NCBI RefSeq assembly: GCF_001283065.1
Contig: NZ_CDMK01000002.1
Span: forward strand, 131,049 to 195,048
From: Helicobacter heilmannii
GTDB lineage: Bacteria; Campylobacterota; Campylobacteria; Campylobacterales; Helicobacteraceae
Reading direction: 5' to 3'
DNA length: 64,000 nt
In this document: positions 56,675-64,000 of the stretch, in pieces
Numbering within the stretch: the first letter of the stretch is position 1
Layout: each line of letters starts with the position of its first letter
The notes under the pieces: generated by a model
Told to the model about the DNA's origin: nothing
Databases searched by the model: none
What the model saw: only the letters and a program-made list of their open reading frames with translations
Translations under genes and position numbers: made by a program

Positions 56675-57556
56675 TTAGCTGTTTTTCAGCTGTTCTAACC
56701 GTTCTTTTTTGCTGCCGATATCGGTGATTTGGATGCCAAAGTTGCCATCCACGATCACCACTTCCCCCTTGGCAATCACCTTATCATCCACTAAAATTTC
56801 TAAGGGATCGTTCACCATTTGATTGAGCTCCACCACGCTGCCAATATCCATAGACACGACATCTTTTAAAATCATTTTTTTCTGCCCGATGCGCACCCTG
56901 ACATTGAGATTGATGTCTAAAAGCATGTTAATGTTACGGATTTCTAATTGCTCTAGGGAGTGATCGCCATCGGAGCGCTCTGCTCTTTGCACCACGGGGA
57001 TGCTTGGTGCGGCTGGGGCAGGACGGCCCTTGGGGAGATTTTGAACAACTTCTTTTTTATTGAAAAAGTCTATGAACACCCCACCACAGAAGATAAAGAA
57101 GCTTGACTCCAACGCGCCTAATTTAAAGCCAAATTCATAGCCATCGCTGTAAGGATCGAGCGAGGATGCATCGTGGGCAAAGACCGCCCCCTCTGTCTCA
57201 AAGCCAAGCTTTGGCAAGGTTTCTTGGGCTTTTAAAGCGGTGCTAAGGGCTCCAAAAACATTAGAGCCGATCTCTTTAATGGCATCCAAATCATCGGGCT
57301 CTAAACTCTCTTTAGAAGTCCCCTCCCCACCGACCATTAAATCCGCTAAAGCGGTTGCCATGGGCACGGGGATGGCTAGAGTGATGGTTAAGTTTGCATT
57401 GGGAGTGACATGGATGGTGACCGAGGCATGTTCTATGAAGATAAAATCCCCCACAGAAATTTCGTTTTTCAGTTCCACTTCGGGGGCCTTGCCCAGTAAG
57501 CCATTGATGGTTGTGGTGAACTCTTGCACAAAGAGTTTTAAAAAGTCGCTGATCAT
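56675..57556 (-). CDS. fliY: Flagellar motor switch protein FliY
   Basis: 293 residues. FliY is part of the C ring of the flagellar motor and carries a FliN-like domain at its end. The N-terminal part begins MISDFLKLFVQEFTTTINGL and has CheC-like features around DDLDAIKEIGSNVFGALSTA, near residues 108-127. A linker with Pro and Arg is followed by the FliN domain (LLDINLNVRVRIGQKKMILK, near residues 208-227), ending NFGIQITDIGSKKERLEQL. In Helicobacter FliY exists beside FliN. It overlaps fliM by four bases and ends the operon. Confidence 0.93.
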   Translation of the reverse strand: MISDFLKLFVQEFTTTINGLLGKAPEVELKNEISVGDFIFIEHASVTIHVTPNANLTITLAIPVPMATALADLMVGGEGTSKESLEPDDLDAIKEIGSNVFGALSTALKAQETLPKLGFETEGAVFAHDASSLDPYSDGYEFGFKLGALESSFFIFCGGVFIDFFNKKEVVQNLPKGRPAPAAPSIPVVQRAERSDGDHSLEQLEIRNINMLLDINLNVRVRIGQKKMILKDVVSMDIGSVVELNQMVNDPLEILVDDKVIAKGEVVIVDGNFGIQITDIGSKKERLEQLKNS

Positions 57557-58614
57557 TCTTCTTCTTCCTTAATGTTACCGATTTTGATTTTTCGTTGGTT
57601 TTCCAGCACTTCCAGGATTTCTTTGACGCGGTCTTTTTCGGTTTGGATCACTTCTTTGATTTGGATGGTTTTGCGGTAACCCTTGTAGCCCACGGTGGCT
57701 AAGTAGCGCTCTTTTTTGTCAATATTCACCACCACCACATCATTGGCTACCTTGTTTAAGCGGATCGTATCGCCCACGACCAAATCTAAAACCTCTTTTA
57801 AGGTGAGCTGCACACCCCCTAAAAACACCGACACATCCACGCTCGCCCCCCCCACTAAAGCCTGCAACTCTTTATTGCGGCTTTTCTTGGAGCTCGTTTC
57901 GGTGAGCATCACATCGCGGTTGCCCATTTTGGAGAGGATGCCCTCAATGGAGATTACGGGGTAGCACAAGTTCATCATCCCCCTAGAATGCCCGATCACA
58001 ATCTCCATCACCACCATGATGACGATCTCATTTTGTGCCACGATTTGCACCACATTCGCGCTCGACTCTTTAGCATCGATTGTGGGGTAAAACTCCGTAA
58101 CGGGTGCCCAAATCTCTTTTAAGATTTGCATGACTTGCTTTAAAATGGTGTCCAAGAGGTTCAGCTCAATGTCGCTAAACTCACGCATTTGCTCGTAAGC
58201 ACTCCCCTTGCCCCCAAGAAGCCTGTCGATCATAGGAAAGACAATGCTGGGATTGACCTCCAGTACCCCATTGCCCCCCACGGGTTTCATGGAGAAGACA
58301 TTAAAGCTAGTGGGGCTAGGTAAGCTCATCAAAAACTCCCCATAAGTCATCTGATCCACGCTGTGCAGCTGGATCTCTACAATGGAGCGCATGATCGCCG
58401 ACACTTGGCTGGATAGGCTGCGTGCCATTTTGTCGTGGATGCTTCTAAAGGAGCGCAGCTGTTCCTTGCTCACCCGATTGGGGCGTTTGAAGTCGTAAAG
58501 CGTGATCTGCTTTTGGGGGAGGATTTCGTGTTTTTGTAAGGTGTTGACATCATCGCCCTCATCCACAACCTCTAAAAGGGCATCGATCTCTTCTTGACTT
58601 AGAATGTCAGCCAT
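57553..58614 (-). CDS. fliM: Flagellar motor switch protein FliM
   Basis: 353 residues of the C-ring switch protein that binds phosphorylated CheY. The extreme N-terminus MADILSQEEIDALLEVV is the CheY-P docking peptide. The middle domain contains YGEFLMSLPSPTSFNVFSMK near residues 95-115 and PMIDRLLGGKG, and the FliN-like end (DVSVFLGGVQLTLKEVLDL) is followed by a charged tail rich in Lys and Glu. It overlaps fliA by 8 bases and fliY by 4, so switch proteins and sigma factor are made from one mRNA. Confidence 0.96.
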   Translation of the reverse strand: MADILSQEEIDALLEVVDEGDDVNTLQKHEILPQKQITLYDFKRPNRVSKEQLRSFRSIHDKMARSLSSQVSAIMRSIVEIQLHSVDQMTYGEFLMSLPSPTSFNVFSMKPVGGNGVLEVNPSIVFPMIDRLLGGKGSAYEQMREFSDIELNLLDTILKQVMQILKEIWAPVTEFYPTIDAKESSANVVQIVAQNEIVIMVVMEIVIGHSRGMMNLCYPVISIEGILSKMGNRDVMLTETSSKKSRNKELQALVGGASVDVSVFLGGVQLTLKEVLDLVVGDTIRLNKVANDVVVVNIDKKERYLATVGYKGYRKTIQIKEVIQTEKDRVKEILEVLENQRKIKIGNIKEEEE

Positions 58615-59302
58615 GGCTTTCTCCTAGAGATTTGCGTACCTTTTTGATCACCTCTTTGATGATTTGCGAAATGCGCGATTCGGTGATGCCTAAAATCTCT
58701 TTGATCTCACTTAAATTTAGCTCTTCAAAAAAATAGAGCTGGATCAAGAGCTGCTCGCGATCGGTCATGGTTCTTAGCGTGGATTGGATCGCGCCAAGCA
58801 ACTCCTCAAACTCTAATTTTTTAGTGATGTTGTCCTGCTCAATGGCGTTAAACTGTTCGTCCATGGGCACATGAGCATAAATATCAGAGGCGGCCTTGGC
58901 ATCCCTAATCTTGGCGATATCCTCGTTCAACACCTCGGCCAAATACACATCATCGGGTTCTTGCCCGTGTTCGTTGTAGTACTTGGTCACCTCGTGGTCA
59001 ATGCTTTTGATGAGTTTTCTAGAAGAGCGCGACACCACATCCAAGGAGCGCAGATAATCCAACATCGCTCCATTGACCCGCGTCTTGGCATAACCCCAAA
59101 ACGAGTCGTTTAAGGCGACATCATAACGCCTAGAGAGCTTGATGAGCTCCTCCGTGCCCACAGACACCAAATCGTTAAAATCCACAGAGCTAGGCAGCCG
59201 TTCCTTCAAGCGAAACGCCATGGAGCGCACAGCGGGCAGGTATTGGATCGCCAGCTCGTCTTGGGAGTTTTGGATTTGATCTAAATAAGGTGTGGTGCTC
59301 AA
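58607..59302 (-). CDS. fliA: Flagellar sigma factor FliA (sigma-28)
   Basis: 231 residues. The start is a TTG at 59302 (MSTTPYLDQI), four bases after the HP1033-like stop. Region 2 includes VDFNDLVSVGTEELIKLSRR and SFWGYAKTRVNGAMLDYLRS near residues 68-88, the core-binding and promoter-melting part. Region 4 is the C-terminal LSEIKEILGITESRISQIIK helix-turn-helix near residues 200-219, which reads the -35 element. FliA drives late flagellar genes such as flaA and is held by FlgM. The sigma-28 gene sits with its motor and regulator genes, as in H. pylori (HP1032). Confidence 0.95.
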   Translation of the reverse strand: MSTTPYLDQIQNSQDELAIQYLPAVRSMAFRLKERLPSSVDFNDLVSVGTEELIKLSRRYDVALNDSFWGYAKTRVNGAMLDYLRSLDVVSRSSRKLIKSIDHEVTKYYNEHGQEPDDVYLAEVLNEDIAKIRDAKAASDIYAHVPMDEQFNAIEQDNITKKLEFEELLGAIQSTLRTMTDREQLLIQLYFFEELNLSEIKEILGITESRISQIIKEVIKKVRKSLGESHG

Positions 59303-59305
59303 GGG

Positions 59306-59623
59306 CTAACCCTCGTTGTATTCATACTCATAATTGCGGACATAATCGAGCAGATCTTCCATCTCTTTTTCCCGTTGTACAAACTCTTTACTAAAGTGGG
59401 TCAATTTACGCTCCAACTCCGCCTTGTTTAAAAACCTCTTGCGGGGATACACAAAACCCATATACACCGAAGCAAAGAGCAAGATGATGAGATAAAAGCC
59501 CACGGTGGACACCAAAGTGCCAAAGAGAATATATTCAGCCCGATCAAACTTCAGCAAGGACAAGATCAGCCCGATGAAAAACCCGCCCACAATGGAGAAA
59601 TTGACAAAGTTATCTAGCTTCAT
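59306..59623 (-). CDS. Small two-helix membrane protein (HP1033-like)
   Basis: 105 residues from the ATG at 59623 (MKLDNFVNFSIVGGFFIGLI), with GAGGTG upstream; a GTG four codons earlier is possible. Two transmembrane helices (about residues 9-25 and 34-58) are followed by a charged helical tail (ELERKLTHFSKEFVQREKEM). The conserved position between flhG and fliA in Helicobacter suggests a role in flagellar assembly or polar targeting, but I know of no defined function. Four or fewer bases separate it from fliA. Confidence 0.8.
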   Translation of the reverse strand: MKLDNFVNFSIVGGFFIGLILSLLKFDRAEYILFGTLVSTVGFYLIILLFASVYMGFVYPRKRFLNKAELERKLTHFSKEFVQREKEMEDLLDYVRNYEYEYNEG

Positions 59624-59631
59624 GCCACACC

Positions 59632-60504
59632 TCACAGATACCTAAGCAGGCGCTTGAAAAACCCGATGAAATTGTCTTTGGGGGTTTCCACCACACCCTG
59701 CTCGAGCTTTAGGGTCAAGATTTTGACAATCTGGTTCATAGAAAACGAAAAGGCGTTGAAAGGCTCGCTCTTACACAGCAATTTGCGGTCTTTAATCGAG
59801 CGGCGCACAGCGTTGCTGTTCTGGATATTGCCTAGGTAATTTAAGGTCATGTTAGGAATGTTCTCTTTAGCCACCCGCTGGATACCCCCAAAGATTTGTA
59901 GCCCCTTCTCAGCCGAGTCAACCATGTTCACCAATACAAACACATCATCCTTGGTTTTGGAGTTGACCTTAATCGTGGTGTAGGCATCGGTGATTGCGGC
60001 TGGATCGGAGGTGGTGATCACCACCACACAATCGCTCGCCCTTAAAAAAGCCTGGGTGAACTCGCCGATGCCCGCCCCCGTGTCGATGATCATATAATCT
60101 AAGTCGTCTAAGAGCTTGGTTTCATCCACATAGCCGTCTAAAATGTCTTGGCTTACATATTTAAAAATCTCTTCTCCGCTATCCCCGGGCACCAAATAAA
60201 AGCCCTCTTCCAGCGGGTAGATCACCTCGCTAAAATGCACTTCGCCGCGCAGGGCGTGCAAGATATTTTTAGTGGTTTTAATGCCAAAGATGATGTCTAA
60301 ATTCGCCAGCCCGATGTCTGCATCCAAAATCCCCACCTTGTAGCCGCTTTTAAACAAGCTATAAGCCAAATTAGCGCTGATCGTGGATTTACCCACACCC
60401 CCCTTGCCCGAAGTGATGGCCACAAACTTCGTCTTGCCTTTCTTATTAAAGATGCTTTGGGGCTCCATGATGTGTTCTAGACCGCTGGCTTGGTTGTGTT
60501 TCAT
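59632..60504 (-). CDS. flhG: Flagellar number regulator FlhG (MinD-like ATPase)
   Basis: FlhG is a membrane-associated ATPase that opposes FlhF and limits flagellar number. The 290-residue protein starts at the ATG at 60504 (MKHNQASGLEHIMEPQ), which overlaps the flhF stop as ATGA; a longer frame inside flhF is rejected. The deviant Walker A motif is G33-T41 (GKGGVGKST), followed by the MinD-like block GILDADIGLANLDIIFG near residue 58 and MIIDTGAGIGEFTQAFL near residue 140. A basic C-terminal helix (IGFFKRLLRYL) likely anchors it to the membrane. Confidence 0.95.
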   Translation of the reverse strand: MKHNQASGLEHIMEPQSIFNKKGKTKFVAITSGKGGVGKSTISANLAYSLFKSGYKVGILDADIGLANLDIIFGIKTTKNILHALRGEVHFSEVIYPLEEGFYLVPGDSGEEIFKYVSQDILDGYVDETKLLDDLDYMIIDTGAGIGEFTQAFLRASDCVVVITTSDPAAITDAYTTIKVNSKTKDDVFVLVNMVDSAEKGLQIFGGIQRVAKENIPNMTLNYLGNIQNSNAVRRSIKDRKLLCKSEPFNAFSFSMNQIVKILTLKLEQGVVETPKDNFIGFFKRLLRYL

Positions 60505-61862
60505 GCTTGTTTCCCCGGGTGCGTGAAGCCATCGAGCATGCAATCGACCAAATAGTCATTGCTCGCCACGAGCAAATCCATAGGCACTTCTTGACCGATA
60601 GAAAGGTAGCTGATGGGCTTTTTGCTCTCATAAACTAAAGAAAACAAGTTTCCAAACCCCCGGCTCTCGTCTAATTTTGTGAAGATCAAGCTGTCGATCT
60701 CTAAAGGGCTAAAGGCGTTGTAAATGTCGGTCAAATCCTCATATTTGGTGGTCAAAGACAGCACCAAAGCCGTGTCGATTTTATACCCGTTTTCTGTAAA
60801 TTTCTTTAAATTCTCAATCTTTTTGCTGTCGTGTTGGGAGTGTCCCGTGGTGTCGATCAACACCACATCGCAATACTCTAAAGCCTGCATCTCTTTGTTG
60901 AAGTCTTGTGCGTCCATCACCGTTTCAATGCTGATCTTCATTTTCTTAGCATACCACACCAGTTGCTCCACCGCCCCAATGCGGTAGGTGTCTAGGGTTA
61001 AAATCCCCACTTTATATTTTTTATCCAGCATTTTAGAGTAACGGGCGGCGAGTTTGGCTAAAGTTGTGGTTTTGCCCACCCCAGTAGGCCCAACGAGCAT
61101 AACAATTTTCTTATAATTCAAATCCAGCCCCTCATGCCGACAATAGATCATCTTGCGCAAAACCTCGCGAAAATAGCGCTTCACGGTGACAGAGTTTTCG
61201 CGCATTTTCACAGGCATCAGCTCCAAACTCAAACGCATGATTTCATCTAAATGGTTTTTATGCATGCCGCTGTTTTTAGCAAGACGGTAGATCTCGGCAA
61301 ACTCGTGGGGGATGAGCAGTCCCTGCTCTTTTTCCTCGCTCCACACCATGTTTTGGATCAGCTTTAAATTATCGTTGATTTTATTCAGCTCGCCCTTGAT
61401 AGAGTGCAGTGCTGCCCCCTCGACCTTGTTTTGCTCTTTTTCCCTCTCTTTGGGGGCTGGGATGGCGGGTTCTGGCTGGCGGGCCTGGGCATCTTTCAGG
61501 CTGTCTTGGGCGATTTTGGTCAGCTCCTTAGAGGCATTGATTGTGGCGGGCTTGATGGGCGCATCCTCATCCACGCCGGCAAGTTTGCGCATTTCGCGGA
61601 TTGTGGCGGATAAATCCACCTGTACACCCTCATCGGGCTTAGGTGAGGGGTTACGCAGATTGTCTAGTTTCTCTTGCATGTTGTTGGTCTTGGGCGGGTT
61701 TTCTTGATCCACCGCCACGACCACCTCATAAAGCCCGGGCTCAGTCAGGGTTTTCTTACGGATCTCCTTAGCTTTCACCACCAAAGCGTTGTGCCCGTGT
61801 TCGCTTTGGGCAAGCTTCAGTGCTTCGGCGGTGGTCTCTCCGCTGTAGGTGTAGAGTTTCAT
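60501..61862 (-). CDS. flhF: Flagellar biosynthesis GTPase FlhF
   Basis: FlhF is an SRP-type GTPase that recruits the first flagellar components to the cell pole. The start is the ATG at 61862 (MKLYTYSGETTAEALKLAQS), with GGAGG upstream, giving 453 residues. The N-terminal basic and linker region covers about 170 residues. The G domain has a P-loop at G258-T265 (VGPTGVGKTTTLAKLAARYS), then GILTLDTYRIGAVEQLVWYA, VLIDTTGHSQHD and LIFTKLDESRGFG. It overlaps folK by four bases and flhG by four. Confidence 0.96.
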   Translation of the reverse strand: MKLYTYSGETTAEALKLAQSEHGHNALVVKAKEIRKKTLTEPGLYEVVVAVDQENPPKTNNMQEKLDNLRNPSPKPDEGVQVDLSATIREMRKLAGVDEDAPIKPATINASKELTKIAQDSLKDAQARQPEPAIPAPKEREKEQNKVEGAALHSIKGELNKINDNLKLIQNMVWSEEKEQGLLIPHEFAEIYRLAKNSGMHKNHLDEIMRLSLELMPVKMRENSVTVKRYFREVLRKMIYCRHEGLDLNYKKIVMLVGPTGVGKTTTLAKLAARYSKMLDKKYKVGILTLDTYRIGAVEQLVWYAKKMKISIETVMDAQDFNKEMQALEYCDVVLIDTTGHSQHDSKKIENLKKFTENGYKIDTALVLSLTTKYEDLTDIYNAFSPLEIDSLIFTKLDESRGFGNLFSLVYESKKPISYLSIGQEVPMDLLVASNDYLVDCMLDGFTHPGKQA

Positions 61863-62341
61863 GCCTGCCTCCAGGCCAAAGCTTGCAAAAAGAGAGGTAG
61901 GGTCACAGAGGGGCGTTTGGCCCATCTAGGGTGGGGCAGGCTCAAGTGGGGTTGTTTATAAACCACGCGGTTGTAAAAAATCATGTCTATGTCTAAAGTC
62001 CTCGGTGCATTTTTAAAGGCTCTCTTGCGCTGCCGGCCAAAGCGCCTCTCTAAATAAAACAAGAGCCCAAAGAGTTGGTTTAAACTCCAGCGAGTCGTAA
62101 AACTCAGCGTGGCGTTGTAAAAATCGTTCTGCGCCTTGTATCCAAAGGGCGGATTGATGTAAAGGGGCGAAGAGCACAGCCTAGAAAACATGCGATGGTG
62201 CGCAAGCCAGCGCCACAGCCTTTCTAAAACTGCTCCCGATGCGCCCTCATTGCTTCCCACACCCCACACCACGCTATTTTTAAAATGCCATGTCCGTTTG
62301 CATTTTCTAGGGTAAAAGGGGGAGTACACCACGGTCTGCAC
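61859..62341 (-). CDS. folK: 6-hydroxymethyl-dihydropterin pyrophosphokinase
   Basis: FolK (HPPK) transfers pyrophosphate from ATP to 6-hydroxymethyl-dihydropterin in folate synthesis. I start at the GTG at 62341 (MQTVVYSPFYPRKCKRTWHF), because a strong GAGGGGGG site lies just before it; a frame reaching 62464 overlaps pepQ. This gives 160 residues, normal for the family. GVGSNEGASGAVLERLWRWL near residues 26-45 and PRTLDIDMIFYNRVVYKQPHLSLPH near the end (with the two metal Asp) are diagnostic. It lies between pepQ and flhF, overlapping flhF by four bases, as in H. pylori (HP1036). Confidence 0.9.
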   Translation of the reverse strand: MQTVVYSPFYPRKCKRTWHFKNSVVWGVGSNEGASGAVLERLWRWLAHHRMFSRLCSSPLYINPPFGYKAQNDFYNATLSFTTRWSLNQLFGLLFYLERRFGRQRKRAFKNAPRTLDIDMIFYNRVVYKQPHLSLPHPRWAKRPSVTLPLFLQALAWRQA

Positions 62342-62351
62342 GCGCCCCCCC

Positions 62352-63368
62352 TCACAACACAACAGCCCTTGAGCCTTGCACCACCACCAAATCCTCGATC
62401 CGCACGCCAAACTTGCCGGGTAGATAAATCCCCGGCTCGATGGAAAACACCATGCCCTCCTCAATGATGGTCTCGCTTCTTTGGGAGATGAAAGGCAATT
62501 CGTGGATGTCTAGCCCAATCCCATGCCCCGTGCTGTGGGCAAAATACGCCCCGAAGCCGGCCTTTTCAATCACACTTCTAGCTAGACTGTCGATTTCCCT
62601 GCCCGTCATGCCCGCCCGCAAGTGAGCGATGGCATGTTCTTGGGCTTTGAGCACCACAGCGTAAATTTTTTGCAATTCCTTGTCTTTAAAGCTCTGCTCT
62701 TTAGCAAAGCCAAAGCCCTTATAAAAGTGCGCTGTACGGGTGCGATCGGCGCAGTAGCGTTCATACTTCAAGCCAATATCCACCAAGAGTAAATCCCCCT
62801 CGGACAAGGGATTTTTAGAGGGCAAAGCGTGGGGTTTAGCGGCGTTGGCATTCACCGCTACAATGGGCTCAAAGCTTAGGGGATACTCCCCTCTGTGGGT
62901 TAAAAACTCTTTAACTTTGAATTGCAAAAAATGTTCGCTGGGCGCGTGTGTGCTGTGTAGATATTGGGCAAATGCGTCAAAGGCCTGCACATTCAGCTCT
63001 TGCGCTTTTTTGAGCAGAGCGATCTGCTCGGGGGTTTTAATGATGCGCTGTTTGCGGTGGTAATCCACCTCGCCCACAAACTTTAGATCGGGCAGGGCAT
63101 TTTTTAAGCGACCATAGGTCTGCACGCTTAGCTGCGCCGGGTCAAAATACAGCTCTTTAAGGCTGCTAGGAATTTTTGCCACCATCGCCTGCCACAGATC
63201 GCCAGCCTCGATCACCTCGGCGTTTTTAATGCTGGTGCGCGCCTCTAGGGTGTAGCGCCCATCCGTGATGAAAAACGCCTCCCCATCTAGCTCTAAAAAA
63301 ATTGCATGGTCACAGCTATAACCACAAGCGAAGTATTGGGCGTTTTCATCTGTGGTGAAATGCGCCAA
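62352..63368 (-). CDS. pepQ: Xaa-Pro aminopeptidase/dipeptidase (M24 family)
   Basis: 338 residues. The start is a TTG at 63368, two bases after the aroQ stop, with the ribosome site inside aroQ. The N-terminal domain begins [20 protein letters not shown]. The pita-bread catalytic domain carries the five metal ligands: [20 protein letters not shown] near residues 192-211 (two Asp), [16 protein letters not shown] near residues 279-294 (His), then [15 protein letters not shown] and VRIEDLVVV (two Glu). It cleaves peptides with a proline second residue. It ends 10 bases before folK. Confidence 0.92.
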   Translation of the reverse strand: MAHFTTDENAQYFACGYSCDHAIFLELDGEAFFITDGRYTLEARTSIKNAEVIEAGDLWQAMVAKIPSSLKELYFDPAQLSVQTYGRLKNALPDLKFVGEVDYHRKQRIIKTPEQIALLKKAQELNVQAFDAFAQYLHSTHAPSEHFLQFKVKEFLTHRGEYPLSFEPIVAVNANAAKPHALPSKNPLSEGDLLLVDIGLKYERYCADRTRTAHFYKGFGFAKEQSFKDKELQKIYAVVLKAQEHAIAHLRAGMTGREIDSLARSVIEKAGFGAYFAHSTGHGIGLDIHELPFISQRSETIIEEGMVFSIEPGIYLPGKFGVRIEDLVVVQGSRAVVL

Positions 63369-63370
63369 GA

Positions 63371-63859
63371 CTACTCTTTTGCCTCAATTTGTTGGTTGGC
63401 TTGGCTCTCTTTAATTGCCTTGATCTCGGCTAAGATTTGCATCATCGCGATCATGGCGACATGGTAGCCAAAAGCTCCAAAGCCGGTGATGACTCCCGCA
63501 CTCACGGCACCCGTGTGGGAGACCTTGCGGAACTCTTCGCGGGCAAAGATATTGGTCAAATGCACTTCAATCACGGGCATGTCGGCGAGCATGATCGCAT
63601 CGGCGATGGCGATAGAAGTGTGGGAGAACGCCCCGGGGTTGATGATGATCCCCTCCACATCGCTGCCCACGCATTCTTGGATTCGATCAATGATTTCCCC
63701 CTCGAAGTTGCTTTGGAAAAACTCTAGCTCCAAGTCGTTCTGTTTGGCGAAATTTTCCATGTTTTCATGGATTTGCTCCAAAGTTACAGGGCCATACAGC
63801 CTAGGGTCTCTATGCCCCAACATGTTTAAATTAGGCCCCTGAATCACAAGAATTTTCAT
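63371..63859 (-). CDS. aroQ: Type II 3-dehydroquinate dehydratase
   Basis: AroQ converts 3-dehydroquinate to 3-dehydroshikimate in the shikimate pathway. The start is the ATG at 63859 ([20 protein letters not shown]), preceded by AAAGGAG; a frame reaching 63874 is less likely. The 162 residues include catalytic Tyr in [12 protein letters not shown] near residue 22, [33 protein letters not shown] near residues 76-93 with the catalytic His, and [14 protein letters not shown]. It is the first gene of the operon that ends in fliY, behind an extended -10 promoter. Confidence 0.96.
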   Translation of the reverse strand: MKILVIQGPNLNMLGHRDPRLYGPVTLEQIHENMENFAKQNDLELEFFQSNFEGEIIDRIQECVGSDVEGIIINPGAFSHTSIAIADAIMLADMPVIEVHLTNIFAREEFRKVSHTGAVSAGVITGFGAFGYHVAMIAMMQILAEIKAIKESQANQQIEAKE

Positions 63860-63887
63860 AAGAACTCCTTTCAAAATAAGAAATTTG

Positions 63888-63896
63888 ATTATAGCA
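63888..63896 (-). promoter_or_regulatory. Extended -10 promoter of the aroQ-fliY operon
   Basis: On the minus strand TGC followed by TATAAT (TATAAT at 63893-63888) lies 29 bases before the aroQ ATG. The extended -10 without an obvious -35 is the usual Helicobacter housekeeping form. Confidence 0.7.
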
Positions 63897-63916
63897 TAAA
63901 CCGCCCCACGCTTTGC

Positions 63917-64000
63917 CTAAAGTGTGAAATTATGCACAAGTTTTTGTAAGTTTTGGGCGGTTTCTTCTAGCACACCCACCTCTTTGGTGTTGCTCACCAT
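63917..64000 (-). CDS. C-terminal end of a probable methyl-accepting chemotaxis protein (partial)
   Basis: The last 27 codons of a minus-strand gene are visible, ending at TAG 63917-63919. The segment reads VSNTKEVGVLEETAQNLQKL and closes VHNFTL, the pattern of the last helix of chemotaxis receptor signalling domains (ETAQNLQ-LV-F). The gene extends beyond the right edge, so its ligand domain is unknown. It lies upstream of and in the same direction as aroQ, separated by 57 bases holding the aroQ promoter. The call rests on a short segment. Confidence 0.55.
   Translation of the reverse strand: MVSNTKEVGVLEETAQNLQKLVHNFTL

Overview
The window comes from a non-pylori gastric Helicobacter. The main evidence is a single 2896-codon gene that fuses the RNA polymerase beta and beta' subunits. 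A C-terminal barrel of the Hop outer-membrane family, a Hof-family porin and H. pylori-like gene orders (aroQ-pepQ-folK-flhF-flhG-HP1033-fliA-fliM-fliY; fabZ-lpxA-clpX-mreB-mreC; gatA-guaB) support it. G+C is visibly higher than in H. pylori, which fits species of the H. felis, bizzozeronii or heilmannii type. This is an inference from gene content; no search was run.

Layout. 1-7752: tail of an unknown gene, then a giant cysteine-free Hop-like protein of 2520 residues. 7753-8394: non-coding, with three degenerate repeats. 8395-21938 (minus strand): a transcription and translation supercluster reading Thr-Tyr-Gly-Thr tRNAs, tuf, rpmG, tRNA-Trp, secE, nusG, rplK, rplA, rplJ, rplL, rpoBC, headed by a near-perfect sigma-70 promoter. 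22001-34040: housekeeping genes for translation (alaS), cytochrome oxidase assembly (ccoS), flavodoxin redox (fqrB), envelope lipid and cell shape (fabZ, lpxA, clpX, mreB, mreC), rlmN and dcd. 34100-40819: an accessory region in which a decayed restriction-modification cassette and an apparently intact EcoRI/RsrI-like cassette bracket a two-gene peptide ABC transporter segment.

41058-45128: a Gly-Leu-Cys-Ser tRNA cluster, an NhaC-type antiporter, and an aldehyde dehydrogenase paired with a DUF779 protein. 45129-51812: mixed accessory genes, including a Hof porin, an unknown cytosolic protein, a solitary VirB6/TrbL-like membrane protein, tmRNA, a small exported protein, an orphan napF-napD pair, xth and tRNA-Phe. 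51814-56673: a TSUP permease, gatA, guaB and dnaJ. 56675-63859 (minus strand): a long overlapping operon from aroQ to the flagellar switch gene fliY. It links chorismate and folate genes to the flagellar regulators FlhF, FlhG and FliA. The right edge cuts what looks like the 3' end of a chemotaxis receptor gene.

The most notable item is the EcoRI/RsrI-like module (39034-40819). Its nuclease keeps the EcoRI catalytic and DNA-contact residues at identical residue numbers, while its methylase is of the RsrI beta class and not the M.EcoRI type. Other points of interest are the giant cysteine-free outer-membrane protein, the decayed restriction system with two in-frame stops plus a methylase frameshift, a canonical G-quadruplex motif at 45179-45210, and the solitary nap and type IV secretion-like genes. 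No CRISPR array, insertion sequence or rRNA gene was seen.
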